Source: Fomitopsis serialis (taxonomy: Eukaryota; Basidiomycota; Agaricomycetes; Polyporales; Fomitopsidaceae). Taken from it: a DNA stretch of 64,000 nt. Position numbers and translations under genes: made by a program. The notes beneath the pieces are model-generated. The model ran no database searches. It worked only from the letters and a program-made list of their open reading frames with translations, and was not told the origin of the DNA. Positions 33,460-44,097 of the stretch are shown here, piece after piece (within the stretch, counting starts at the first letter, position 1; each line of letters opens with the position of its first letter). The stretch covers positions 186,001 to 250,000 of the forward strand of contig NW_025954989.1 of NCBI RefSeq assembly GCF_022376445.1. Reading direction: 5' to 3'.

Positions 33460-36386
33460 TGGATACAACCAAACCAATACGTGTCCTCCAACTCAACGCC
33501 AACACCCAGAACCCGGTGATCCACGCGCTGCTGAATGCCGCAACAGACGAAGACTCAGCCGACATAATCCTCATCACCGAACCCTGGTGGGGCAACATAG
33601 GCAACAACACGAAGGGTCCAGTATCAGAGGCGGCTGCAGGCTGGACCCCGATACTACCAGTATCGGCAGTACCACAGGGAAAGCGTCCCAGAGCCATGGC
33701 GTACACGCGCCGGCGAGGGGACTTTTCGGTCACCCTTCGTTCAGACATTGCTAATGACCTCGATCTGCAGGTGCTCGAGATTGCCCAGGCGCCGCATCCC
33801 CCAACCATCGTCATCAACATGTACAACGATGACAAGAAGCAGAAGTCAAGGTCAGCGGCGCAGCGACTCCAGCAACTCAACATCCCAGCACTAGCCCCCG
33901 TCGTCATCTCAGGCGACTGGAACCTCCACCACCCACTCTGGTCGCGCACCTCAGACCGAGCGACGGAGCGCGCGGAACAGACGGTGGACTGGCTCACAGA
34001 ACGGGGCTACACCATGAAGAACGAGAAGGGTGAACCAACGTTCTTCTCGCATGCCCACAAAACCTGGTCAACGCTCGACCTGACGTTCACCAACCCGAAG
34101 GCGACGGAACTGGATTCAGCAAAAAACTGGCGCGTGGACCAGGAGGCCTCGTACGGATCGGACCACTTCGCGCTGAGGTGGGAGATCGACCACGGGGCAG
34201 TCGAAATTGAGAACCTAGCGGGAGAGAAGTATAACTTCAAGGACACGGACACAAAAGAGTGGGGAGAAGCGTTCAGGGCAGCGTTGCAGGACCACGCCCA
34301 GGCGCTAGGTATGCTACAGGACAAGCAGTCGATCCTCACACCAGATCAGGTGGACGCGGCTGCTAACGCCCTCACAGCTGCCATGCAGGAGGCCAACGCC
34401 AAGGCTGCCAAGGTCAGGAAACCGAGCGACAAAGCACGCCCGTGGTGGAACGCGGAGCTACACAGCGCAGCGAAGCGGATCGCAAACCTGCGATCGCAGA
34501 GCCTCGCGCATGCCCAGCGATGGGGACCCCAGGCAACAGCGACGAACGTGCTGATCAAGAAGTCTCGCAACTACTTCAAGAGACTATACAAGAAGGCGCG
34601 CCAGACATGGATCACGGAGACCCTGGAAACGGCAACATCAGCCGACATATGGGGATTCACGAAGTGGGGCAAAGGGGTTAGATCCTACCAGTCACCGGCC
34701 ATCTCGAGAGGACCGGGCCAACAGCCAGCGGTCGCGCATAAGGAGAAGTGCGACGCGTTGCGGGACGAACTGTTCCAACCGCCACCGCCGCTCGAAGGGG
34801 TCCCTGACAACGACCTCGAGACGCCGAACGCAGAGGACTTCGCAGATGAAGAAGTGACCAAAGACGAGGTGAGATGTTCCATATTTGAACAAGGGGCAGA
34901 CAAGGCCCCAGGGCTATCACAATGCCAGTTTCGCGTCATACGATGGGCCTGGAAGGAGGCCCCAGACACAATCCACGCACTGATGCACCACTGCCTACAG
35001 TCAGGTTACCACCCCCGAGCATGGCGAAAGGCCATTGCCATCGCATTACCGAAGCCCGGAAAGCCGGACTACAGCAACCCGCGGGCCTACCGATTGATTC
35101 AACTACTCGAGTGTCTAGGGAAGACACTCGAGCGTATCGTCGCAAACCGCCTGGCATACCTAGTGTCGACACACAATCTAGTACCAGCAAACCAGTTCGG
35201 GGGTCGCCCCGCAAGCTCTACGGACGACGCCATCCTCACGTTCGTACACGACGTTGAGGCAGCCCACAACCACGGAAAAGTCACGTCAGCCCTCACCTTC
35301 GATATAAAGGGATTCTTTGACTTCGTCAACCACAAACGCCTCCTGAACGTCATGCGTGCGAAACACATCCCACTCCAACTCGTCCGATGGACGGCGACAT
35401 TCCTATCGGACCGCGAAGCAGCTATCTGCCTAGACGGGATACGCGGGGAGATGAAGCCAGTGGTGAACGGCATCCCACAAGGCTCACCCATTTCCCCCAT
35501 CCTCTCGATCTTATACGCTGCCGAACTCCTGGAACTATTCGAAGAAAGAGCCCGCATCCACATCGCAGCAATGATCGCCAAGCTCAAGCTCCCCGACAAT
35601 CCCTCCGCCACCAGCCTAATAATGTTCATTGACGACGGGAAAATCTACGTATCATCGGAGTCCCTCGACACGAACATCCGCATACTCACCCTAGCGTACG
35701 GCGACGTAGAGGCCTGGCTAACGAGTGTCGGGCTATCGCCTGACCTCGTCAAACGCGAGCTCATGCATTACTCGCTGAAGCGACGCAAGCCGAACGACTC
35801 ACCATCGATAATCCTCCCAGGAGCAAATGGCACGTTCACCACCATCAGCGCGACACATACCACGAAGTGGCTCGGAGTCCATCTGGACCGCCGGCTGAAC
35901 TTCGACCACCACGTCAAACAGATGGCAGGACGAGCGGAGAAAACCGTCAACGGCCTCGGAATGTTGGCCAACACGGTACGAGGACTCTCACAAACCCACC
36001 TGAGGACGCTGTACACGGCATGTGTGCGTCCGATACTGACGTACGCATGCCCGGCCTGGTGGAGAGGCAAGAAAGCACACGAGCGCACCCTCGAAAAGGT
36101 GCAGAGGAGAGCACTCCGACTGATGTGCGCCGCCTTCAAAACGACGCAGATCGTAGCATTAGAGATCGAGGCCGCGATACTACCCATTCGCCACCACCTA
36201 GAGCTCACCAAAGACCGCGCAGCCATCCGCCTAAACAAGCTCAGCCCCCATAGCCCGATACTCCAACGCCTACCAGAGGGATGGTCCCTCCTCCCGACGT
36301 CGACACCACCACCTCCACGCCCGACCCACCGCAAAGTAACAGCCCGTCGAAAGACGCCCCCGCCACCACCCGACTCTGCACTCTAG
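33456..36386 (+). CDS. LINE ORF2: endonuclease and reverse transcriptase (976 aa)
   Basis: Starts at the ATGA overlap with ORF1, suggesting termination-reinitiation. Endonuclease (exonuclease-endonuclease-phosphatase fold) motifs: IRVLQLNANTQN, IILITEPWWG, VVISGDWNLHHPLWSR and YGSDHFAL. Reverse transcriptase motifs: RKAIAIALPKPGKPDYSNPR, NQFGGRPASSTDDAI, TSALTFDIKGFFDFVNH (catalytic Asp), GIPQGSPISPILSILYAAEL and the metal box MFIDDGKIYV. FIDD replaces the common YxDD. The thumb/linker ends with LRLMCAAFKTTQ. The protein nicks the target and copies the RNA in place. The frame closes at TAG 36384 just after entering a proline run, while an RNase H domain continues in the -1 frame. Confidence 0.92.
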   Translation: MMDTTKPIRVLQLNANTQNPVIHALLNAATDEDSADIILITEPWWGNIGNNTKGPVSEAAAGWTPILPVSAVPQGKRPRAMAYTRRRGDFSVTLRSDIANDLDLQVLEIAQAPHPPTIVINMYNDDKKQKSRSAAQRLQQLNIPALAPVVISGDWNLHHPLWSRTSDRATERAEQTVDWLTERGYTMKNEKGEPTFFSHAHKTWSTLDLTFTNPKATELDSAKNWRVDQEASYGSDHFALRWEIDHGAVEIENLAGEKYNFKDTDTKEWGEAFRAALQDHAQALGMLQDKQSILTPDQVDAAANALTAAMQEANAKAAKVRKPSDKARPWWNAELHSAAKRIANLRSQSLAHAQRWGPQATATNVLIKKSRNYFKRLYKKARQTWITETLETATSADIWGFTKWGKGVRSYQSPAISRGPGQQPAVAHKEKCDALRDELFQPPPPLEGVPDNDLETPNAEDFADEEVTKDEVRCSIFEQGADKAPGLSQCQFRVIRWAWKEAPDTIHALMHHCLQSGYHPRAWRKAIAIALPKPGKPDYSNPRAYRLIQLLECLGKTLERIVANRLAYLVSTHNLVPANQFGGRPASSTDDAILTFVHDVEAAHNHGKVTSALTFDIKGFFDFVNHKRLLNVMRAKHIPLQLVRWTATFLSDREAAICLDGIRGEMKPVVNGIPQGSPISPILSILYAAELLELFEERARIHIAAMIAKLKLPDNPSATSLIMFIDDGKIYVSSESLDTNIRILTLAYGDVEAWLTSVGLSPDLVKRELMHYSLKRRKPNDSPSIILPGANGTFTTISATHTTKWLGVHLDRRLNFDHHVKQMAGRAEKTVNGLGMLANTVRGLSQTHLRTLYTACVRPILTYACPAWWRGKKAHERTLEKVQRRALRLMCAAFKTTQIVALEIEAAILPIRHHLELTKDRAAIRLNKLSPHSPILQRLPEGWSLLPTSTPPPPRPTHRKVTARRKTPPPPPDSAL

Positions 36387-37600
36387 CGAAGCGATCGGAC
36401 CCCTACGACGAGCGCATAGAGCCGCTTGCCGTCCCCCCATGGAAGAAGACTCCGGCCAGCTTCGGAGGTCGCCTGGTGATCACACCGGCGGCCAAGGGCG
36501 TGACGAAGGACGAGGCAGCTAAGGCACACAATGGAAAGCTAAGTAAACTCAAGTTATCGCACGAGAACATCATGATATATTCAGATGGTTCACTACTCAC
36601 AGAAAACGGGCAACGACGAGTCGGCGCAGGCTTCGTTGTCACTCAGAGGAACAAGATCCTATGGGGAAGGAGCATAGGCATGAGCAGACAGGCAGAGGTC
36701 TACGACGCAGAGATGGTCGGCATAGCATGGGCAGCTCGCGAAGTCGAGGAGTACCTGAAGAAACCCGAGGCGAGCCTCGTCCGACATCTCCACTTCTACG
36801 CCGACAACACGGCCGCAATCTCAGCCATCTTCGAAGCGAAACCGGGCCCCTCACAGGGGCAATCCCGCATCTTCCGAAATTTCGCCATCCGCTTCCTGGA
36901 GGCAGACCCCGAGCACAGAATCACGGTGGCGTGGACACCGGGCCACAAAGGCATAATAGGCAACGAACGAGCAGACAAACTGGCGAAGGACGCCACGGAG
37001 CGCAACGCAGTCAACCAACACGCAACGCGGGCAAACGCGTTACGCCGTGCGAAGGAACGAGCGACGAACGCGTGGATCGCTGAGTGGAAGAAAACATACC
37101 CTACAGGTCGCTTCGCGACGGCAAACCGACTACCCCCACAGACGAAACCAAGAAAACCCTTTCTAAGCCTACCGCGAGAGGTACTCGGCCGAGTTGTACA
37201 GTGCAGAACAGGGCATTGCTTCACAGGCGAGTACTACAAGTCCTTCGTACCCACAGAGTCCATCGACTGCCCATGCGGCAACCCATTCCAGTCACGCCGC
37301 CACGTCTTACAAGACTGCCCAAGATACGAGAAGTTCCGGCGCCCCCTGCGTGCCGCGAGCACGACCATCGACTTACCAACCATCCTCGGCACCGAGGATG
37401 GCATAGAAGCCCTCGCGAAGTTCCTTCAGAGGAGCAAGGCGTTCACGAAGACGGGAGAGCCGCCAGGTGGATGGGATGAAGAACAGGAGGATCAGGAAGC
37501 GAGAGAAGAAGACCCGGAGGACGAAGGCGACGGAGACCCGAGCGGCGAGGAGGACCAGGACCGAGGAAGAGAAGCGGAGAACCAGGACGAGGAAGACTAA
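36281..37600 (+). CDS. LINE RNase H domain plus zinc-knuckle, -1 frame relative to ORF2
   Basis: Open frame overlapping the ORF2 end by about 105 nt. RNase H core: IYSDGSLLTENGQRRVGAGF (first Asp), YDAEMVGIAWAAREVEEYL (Glu), FYADNTAAISAI (Asp) and VAWTPGHKGIIGNERADKLA (His/Asp). A Cys/His motif follows (CPCGNPFQSRRHVLQDC), then a very acidic tail of about 50 residues. The domain removes the RNA strand during second-strand synthesis. In related elements it usually belongs to ORF2. Here a single-base deletion in the C-rich overlap, a programmed -1 shift or a separate ORF could explain the break; the first seems most likely given other -1 breaks in the window. The listed ATG may therefore not be a true start. 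Confidence 0.8.
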   Translation: MVPPPDVDTTTSTPDPPQSNSPSKDAPATTRLCTLAKRSDPYDERIEPLAVPPWKKTPASFGGRLVITPAAKGVTKDEAAKAHNGKLSKLKLSHENIMIYSDGSLLTENGQRRVGAGFVVTQRNKILWGRSIGMSRQAEVYDAEMVGIAWAAREVEEYLKKPEASLVRHLHFYADNTAAISAIFEAKPGPSQGQSRIFRNFAIRFLEADPEHRITVAWTPGHKGIIGNERADKLAKDATERNAVNQHATRANALRRAKERATNAWIAEWKKTYPTGRFATANRLPPQTKPRKPFLSLPREVLGRVVQCRTGHCFTGEYYKSFVPTESIDCPCGNPFQSRRHVLQDCPRYEKFRRPLRAASTTIDLPTILGTEDGIEALAKFLQRSKAFTKTGEPPGGWDEEQEDQEAREEDPEDEGDGDPSGEEDQDRGREAENQDEED

Positions 37601-38006
37601 ACGGTACTAGCTGCACGGCGACGTACCGTCCCCACCCCCACACACCAAACACCGACACCTCGTGCACTAGGGAGGCAATCCCGGCTTGCGACCCTAGGAG
37701 AAAGACGACGGAGAGCCGAGTATGGACCATCGAGTATGCTTTTCTTCTTTATTCTCTATTTATTACCATGTGCGCTACGTCCCGACCTCAGACCACATCT
37801 TTAGATACTGACTCAGAACCTGTCTGGATTGCCTAACCATTACTATATACACCTCACGCATACACACTACTACACTACCCTCGAACGGGACGCAGGTCTG
37901 GGCGGCGCGTTTAAACGCCCGCACATGTACAGGCCGGCGTCCGCCGCGTCTTAGCACGTTGTTTGCTTGTTGCGGTTAATAAATGCGGAGTTCATCATCA
38001 TCATCA

Positions 38007-38021
38007 TCCTTCAGGGACCCC
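38007..38021. repeat. Right target-site duplication of LINE
   Basis: TCCTTCAGGGACCCC, identical to 31307-31321. It ends one base before the ATG of the next gene. Confidence 0.88.
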
Positions 38022-38022
38022 C

Positions 38023-39665
38023 ATGTCTGACTACCCTGACAGCTATACCGTCATGGCAAACTCTCTCATCTCTGACTCTGACTCCGACAGCAGATCTCAT
38101 GGGTCCGAGGGATCTCATGGACCTGAGGATAGTGTACCTGGTTCCGACTCGGACTCCAACGATACTCGTCCGGGAACCCCCCCGACCCTCATCTGCCCCC
38201 CAATGTCCGTCTATACTCTCCGGGCAACTCCTTCAATGAACACAATTCGTTCAGCTTGCCACAATCCCTCCTCCTTGGCTCGGGAAACCCTCAGCGCTTC
38301 CTCCCTGACCTCGAGTCTCGCAAAGCGGTTGTCCACCACAAAGCGTGGCAATTCGAGGACGTGTTGGAGGCCGTAGGCCTTGTAACGGACGCCGACGCGC
38401 ACCTCCGCGCATACCTAATGCAAATCTATTTGCTACAGAAGGAATGGGAGCAAGCTGACTGCACCGGCTTTGTTGCCAAGGTACGCCCCTCCGTAACAAT
38501 TTATATCTTCTTTCAATACATATTTTCTTATTGTAGAACATCGTCAACGTCAACGAAGCTCAGTACCGGATGCTGCAGAAGAAGATCCAGGAGATACTGG
38601 AACTCCCTGTAGACGAGGCTGAGTCGGAGTTCGAGCGTTGTGTCGCTTTCATACAGGACGTGAGGTGAGTCCAAGAGATTCAACTATTGGTGCGAAACCT
38701 ACAAGTGACTCGGCATAGGATCGATTTCTGGCGTAGTTTGGGCAAAGTGGTCGCTATCGCGCCGACCTCGCAAGCCGATCTGACGCGACCCATAGTTGAC
38801 CGTGTGGCGAACATCCTGCGCGAGGCAGAGCCTAATTCTGTCGGTTCAACTCTGGACATTGTCCCCAAGAGTTTTGTTGAGGTGCCTGACTTGATGTTCT
38901 ACATGAACGACAAGACCGTCCATCAGCATGCAACCTATACCCCGCAGGCGCCGGGACCCATGATTTTCTTCTGTATAATAGCGCAGTCCCAGGAAGAATT
39001 TACGTACGAAACGAAGAAGGTTCGTGGAATGACAATGAGGCGTCTTCATACTGACCAGACCCTCAGATGTCTTTGGCTGTCCCCCACCTCAGCCAACTGC
39101 AGGGGTTTATTATCGCGTTGATAATGCGGGCTGAGCCTCAAGCCCTGTCCAACTGTCTTTTCCAGGATGGTACCTTGTGCGACCCGATGGAATGTCGTGT
39201 GCTCGCATATTGCCGCGAAGACTTCGACGCGTTTCTCCAATGCGCCGCGCGCTCCCAGTCCATCAAGGACTGGGAAAAGGAGGCGAACTTCATGGTATGC
39301 GGCATCAACCTTGCTAGCATATGATGATCTGACAGCTACGCATGCAGTGGCTGACATCCATAACCTGGGGACCAAAGATGTTTCCGCATGAAGGCTGGGC
39401 GCGATTCACCACGACCATCAATACTATCTTCGCCTCCTATGGTGCCACAGCGGTGAGAGACGAGTCCACTGAGGATTCGACATGCACGTTGTCGTTCTGG
39501 TCTCCCGAAGACCGCTTGGCGATTGTCGACCGCCTTCCCAACGACATCGCGCTCCGACTGAAGTTGGCGGTTCTGCGCGCCGCTCAGCGTGTGTCCGAGC
39601 GCGTGGCAGCTCGCCGACGTCGCGGACGCCGCGACATCTTATGTAGGGGCAGCGCAAGATGGTGA
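38023..39665 (+). CDS. Unrecognised multi-exon protein, promoter displaced by LINE
   Basis: ATG 38023 begins one base after the right target-site duplication. The first ~50 residues are Ser/Asp-rich (SLISDSDSDSRSHGSEGSHG, VPGSDSDSNDTRPGTP). A -1 break at the C6 run 38196-38201 (PPTLICPP/NVRLYSPGNSF) is cured by a seventh C. Later exons read FEDVLEAVGLVTDADAHLRA, AQYRMLQKKIQEILELPVDE, DFWRSLGKVVAIAPTSQADL, PGPMIFFCIIAQSQEEFTYE and FQDGTLCDPMECRVLAYCRE. The 3' end is uncertain: the frame stops at 39663, but a neighbouring frame to 39696 (WQLADVADAATSYVG) looks more protein-like, suggesting further single-base losses. I do not recognise a domain. The exons are well conserved in style, so it was recently a functional gene. 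Confidence 0.6.
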
Positions 39666-39696
39666 AGGAAGACTTGGCTTTGTGGCTCGAGTGTAG

Positions 39697-40395
39697 TAGC
39701 ATGTATGAAGTCCATTGTACGATCATGAATCCCATCAATACAACGATCGACGATCTCGAATGCTATGAATCCCATGTCCGAATATCTGCGCTGCGGAGCG
39801 CCGGGGCTGGCCGTCTCGTCTGCGTGCTGTCTCGCCCGCGCGCCCGCCGTCCCTCTCGCCCACGCGCTCTTGCTCACGCCTTCTCGCCTGCGCCTTTTTG
39901 CCCGCGCTCTCACATGTCTTCTCTGCTCGGCCACACTTGATCACCCTGGATGGCCCTCGCACCCCCCGCATACCGTGTATGTGCCGTCATGGGTAAGGAT
40001 ATGGTACTGTGTACACGTGTTGTAACATGTATGTAGGTACATCAGTGCCGATATCTATCCCCTTTGTATATACATCGAATTGCACTGTTGGTGTCTTCTC
40101 ACTGTCGTCGCGTTGCAAATAACATTCCATTTTTGTTGAATTGTATGATTCGTACGGATCCGTGAGCTGCGAGCACTGGCAAAGCGTGAGAATTAAATAA
40201 GCTGATCTCGGGCTGGAACATCGGCGGCTTCTGTGTCTCTGCTACGGTGCCCTATGGGCCCTACACTACAGGCTCTATGTAGACAAGGACATTCTATCCA
40301 GCTCTATGTAAAATGTACCCTTCCTTTTGCCCTCCCGTGCCCTACAGACACTACATAGGACTATGTAGTAACATTGCATTTTCCAGATAGGCTTG
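39697..40395. other. Intergenic, repeat-bearing
   Basis: No gene. It contains pyrimidine-rich sequence (39800-39920) and repeated CTATGTA/TACATAG motifs at 40270-40370, including the near-perfect palindrome ACTACATAG-GA-CTATGTAGT at 40350-40369. Confidence 0.4.
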
Positions 40396-40570
40396 AGTAT
40401 ACTATTTCGGACCGGTCAGTCGGCAGCCCCCAGAAGTCGGCACCTGCCTGAAAAGGCTCGGAATTGTGGCGAGACGAGCGCTTCAGTGACCCAATCCGGC
40501 AACCCCCGCCTGGTAAGGCAACTCGCCGACTTCTGGGGGCTGCCGACTGACCGGTCCGAAATAGGATACT
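40396..40570. mobile_element. MITE-like element, 175 bp, 46-bp inverted repeats
   Basis: The left arm 40396-40441 (starting AGTATACTATTTCGGACCGG) is repeated in inverted orientation at 40525-40570 with one mismatch. The 83-bp centre is non-coding. The arms differ in sequence from the MITE at 28145, so this is a different family. No clear target duplication was seen, so the exact ends are uncertain; a Tc1/mariner-like or other cut-and-paste parent is only inferred. It sits about 320 nt upstream of the Arp8 start codon. Confidence 0.75.
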
Positions 40571-40889
40571 TTCCCCCGCGGAACTGACGACGGGGAAGCG
40601 ACCCACAAGCGCTCAAGCTCAAGCGCTCAAGCGTCAGCTCACCGAGTTCGCGAGCGCTTCAGCCACTTGGTCCAAACCCCGACGTTGAACAACTTGGGTT
40701 CCTCCACGGTTCTCGGCAACAACTGGACGACACATCCGTGCGTCCGCTGCAGAAGTCGTCGGTGGGTTATCATCAGGCGCTCATACAATCATCGGCGACC
40801 AGGCTACTCACTCTGCAACCAATAGCATCCGCGACTTCACTTGAGCACCGTGACTGTCCTACATCCTTCACCTCTCAAGTAGCTTCAAC

Positions 40890-43829
40890 ATGCCGCGCGG
40901 TATTCCCAATGCGAAGCGCGATGAAAACGCTATGCGCTTTACTACCTTCCATGTCCCCCTACCGTTAGTTGGTTCTTTGATGATGAATACATCGCATTAA
41001 ATTGAGCACGGCGGTGTGGTGAATTTCAGACCAAATCCCAAGCACATGGGTTCAACCTATCTGAGGTCAGATACACAAACCCACTGGTATCGCAATGCTG
41101 TCCGTGCAACCGCCGCCGGTCGGAATAAAATAGTACAAGAAGAACCTGGTCCGTCGATTGGAGAGGTAGGACAGTCTATGTGACCCTCTCGTGACAGGGT
41201 CGTAACTATTATTTCAGGCTCGACGCGGCTCCAAGGTGATTGTCGTACATCCTGGTTCCCGCGTTCTGCGCATCGGGAGGGCGTCCGATGTCACCCCTGT
41301 CTCCATACCGAATGTTATTGCCAGGAAGCACAACCATCCCGTGCCACGACCCCGTTACGTCGAAGGCATCTCAAGGCCGAGGAACGATAACAAGCGCGAA
41401 AAGCCAGTGGCATCGCCCAATGGTGACGAATATGCCGTCCACCTTGACTCAGACGATCCGGTGTGTGGATTCGCTTCATGGTATATAGCACCAAGTTGAA
41501 CTCGTCGCGTTCCGCAGTTTGACATGAAGGTCGCTGCCATCACAATCTCGCTCCGCGATCGTATGCGCTTCTATAAACTACGCGTCACTCCCAATGCAGC
41601 GAATATCGCGTCAACGTTCAATGAGCAATTCGTCCCAGAAACGATAGCTGAAGCAAACGACCCGTTTCGTGTCGACTGGATCCGGGATAATATGGATCAG
41701 TATCTCGTTGGAGAACAGGTATGGCCATCAATTTATACTATGACCTTCGAGCTCAGTCGGCCATGTCGCCTGGCAGGCTCTTCAAATTGCAGATCCCTTC
41801 GCCCAAGACTATGTCGTCAGGTGGCCATTCTACAGTGGCAAATTCAACACCCGAGACTATCCTTCCAATGCCATGATCTTGAGCGATCTAGAGACTATCA
41901 TACGAAGCACCCTGCAGGATCGACTGGACATTGACCCGAAGTCATACGAAGTCAGTCGCGTGTTCTCAAACTCGATGTCTGCTGACATCTGCATAGGACT
42001 ATTCCGTGATCCTAGTGATCCCAGATTTCTATGATAGATTCTACGTGGAGGATATGGTCAGATTGCTTCTCATGACCATGGGATTCAAGCAACTCTGCGT
42101 GCAGCAAGTAAGTGGGTCGATGTCTCACGTATGACGGACAGTCGAGGGTTGACTGCCTTTTCTAGGAATCGCTTGCGGCCACGTACGGCGCTGGCATATC
42201 TAACGCATGTGTCGTCGACATGGGTGCCACGAAGACCAGCATTGCTTGCGTGGATGATGGAGCCGTCCTTGGAGATACTAGGTAAAGGACAATTGTCGCG
42301 TGGTTTCCGACATACTCAGGCTCTCACAGGATGCTGCTGAACATGGGGGGAGACGACATAACTGAGTTTCTGCACGTACTATTGCAGAGGATCAGCTTCC
42401 CGTATAAGGACTTGAGTCTAGTCCGCTCTTACGATTGGAACGTGATCGAAGACCTCAAAGCACGCCTTTGCACACTTGCGGAGGTACGCCGTAACAACGT
42501 TCATCCACAGGATCACTTTTGACTGAACCTTGGGGCGTCGAAAGGGCGACGTCGCTCTGAACCTGTATGATTTCGTGGTCCGTCGGCCAGGTCAGCCGAC
42601 CCAGAAGTATGGCCTCCGGGCGTACGACGAGATTATTCTTGCACCAATGGTTTGTATTCATCTGCCCTGGGACGATTCTTGACTGATCGAACCTTGCGCA
42701 GTGTTTATTTGAGCCTCGTGTAATTGAATTTGACCAAAAACGAGCGGGCATGCGCCCAATCGCCCACCCCGACGTCACGGAAGATATTGTCGAACAGCCG
42801 TTAGAATACTTTGTAAGTGTTGATTTTCATGATATTCGGCTCTGCTGAACGTCATTGTGTCACCAGACACAAGCTATGGTCATCTCGACGCAGCACCTCC
42901 TCCCGGCAGCAATGCCGCACCCAATCGTCTTTGAACAGGTTCAGGGTCTCCCTCAATCTGGGTCTCAGACACCGGGACTTGGTCAACAACCTGCCTTTGT
43001 GGTTGCGCCCCAGCCAGCAGGCGAAAGTGCTCCGCCGCAGACATCTGTGAACACCGTGGAGTCCCTGACGGCCCCAGCCACCAAGACGGAAGATGCCTCG
43101 GAGTCAGTGACCCCTTCAGCAGCTGGATCGGGCGATGTCGCGATGAAAGAGGAGAGCCCGACTACGACCCTGCCGACACCCGCGGGTTCGACTGCACCCG
43201 CAACGGACATCCCGGGCGCCCCCGTGGAAATCATCGACGTCGATGCCATGGAAGACAGGGCGGCACCTTCCGCCTTGCCAGCTGACCAGATGACGCAGCT
43301 GCTTCCTCCGCAGCAGCCACACATCTATCCTGGGGGGTACACCATCGACGTGTGTTTCGAAGCGAGCAAGCTCCCGCTGGACGTCGCCATATTCAATAGC
43401 GCACGGGCTGCGGGCGGAGATGAGAAGATCCGCAAATATCTGCAGGCCGTCTTGGTGATCGGCGGGACGGCCCTCGTCCCAGGCATGGCACATGCATTGG
43501 AGAGCAGGTAAGCAGTCTTCTGTGATACGGATCCCGGGGCTCATGTGGGCATGTTCGCAGATTGCAGGCCATTGCCACGCCACTCGTACCCAATATGGAG
43601 AAGGTGCAGATTATCCCTCCGCCCAAGGACGTCGACCCGAGGGTGCTTGCATGGAAGGGTGCCGCTGTTCTCGGCAAGATGGACACGGTATCTGACCTCT
43701 GGATCACAGCTGTAGATTGGGTAGGTGCTCTCATCAAGCATGATGTAAGGCAGAGCTCATTTACTTGCGTGGTTTCGCCAGGATATCCTTGGAATGCGCG
43801 GGCTCAAGGAGCGATGCTTCTATTTGTAA
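40890..43829 (+). CDS. ARP8: Actin-related protein Arp8 (INO80 chromatin remodeller subunit)
   Basis: About 13 exons from ATG 40890 (MPRGIPNAKRDENAMRFTTF) to TAA 43827. Characteristic segments: HWYRNAVRATAAGRNK, the phosphate-loop-like VIVVHPGSRVLRIGRASD, LRDRMRFYKLRVTPNAAN, VVRWPFYSGKFNTRDYPS, DYSVILVIPDFYDR, the second nucleotide loop VVDMGATKTSIACVDDG, NMGGDDITEFL, VLVIGGTALVPGMAHALE, and the C-terminus ILGMRGLKERCFYL. Arp8 binds nucleosomes/DNA with actin and Arp4 in INO80. Between TQAMVISTQHLLPAAM and GGYTIDVCFEASKLPLD lies a ~140-residue insert rich in Pro/Thr/Ala/Glu, as expected for the Arp8 insertion in subdomain 4. No frame breaks were noticed. Confidence 0.88.
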
Positions 43830-44097
43830 GGTTCATAAATGACGTCTTTGCGAAGACGATGCTTGTTGTCGGTAATGTCATTAACCTGTACACCGTTGGA
43901 ATGACCATATGGCACCACCGCTGTAATCTAATCTTTAGGTATACATCCCACCGTCGACTCGTAGCTGAACGTTCAACTATGTGGTCCGACCTTCCGGGAA
44001 GTGAGAGAAGACATGCATGCTGGATCAAAACCACAAAAAGAATGCGAAAGATATAAGGAAGCCGCTCTACACCAATGCCAGACCAGATTAAGTGAAG

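Larger units (their letters stand above)
31322..38006 (+). mobile_element. Full-length non-LTR retrotransposon (Tad/I-like LINE), 6.7 kb
   Basis: Bounded by perfect 15-bp direct repeats (31307-31321 and 38007-38021). The element has a ~74-nt 5' UTR, ORF1 with zinc knuckles, ORF2 with apurinic-type endonuclease and reverse transcriptase, and an RNase H region in the -1 frame, followed by a ~400-nt 3' UTR ending in a short (TCA)n tail (37991-38006) in place of poly(A). The order gag-like / EN / RT / RNase H and a simple-repeat tail fit the Tad/I group of fungal LINEs. Long open frames and identical duplications indicate a recent, possibly active copy. The clade assignment is by architecture only. 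Confidence 0.9.

Noticed and set aside
30965..38022. Idea that the LINE targets tRNA genes
   Set aside because: The insertion is 264 bp from the tRNA-Pro and hits a sequence unrelated to it; the target is the leader of the next gene.
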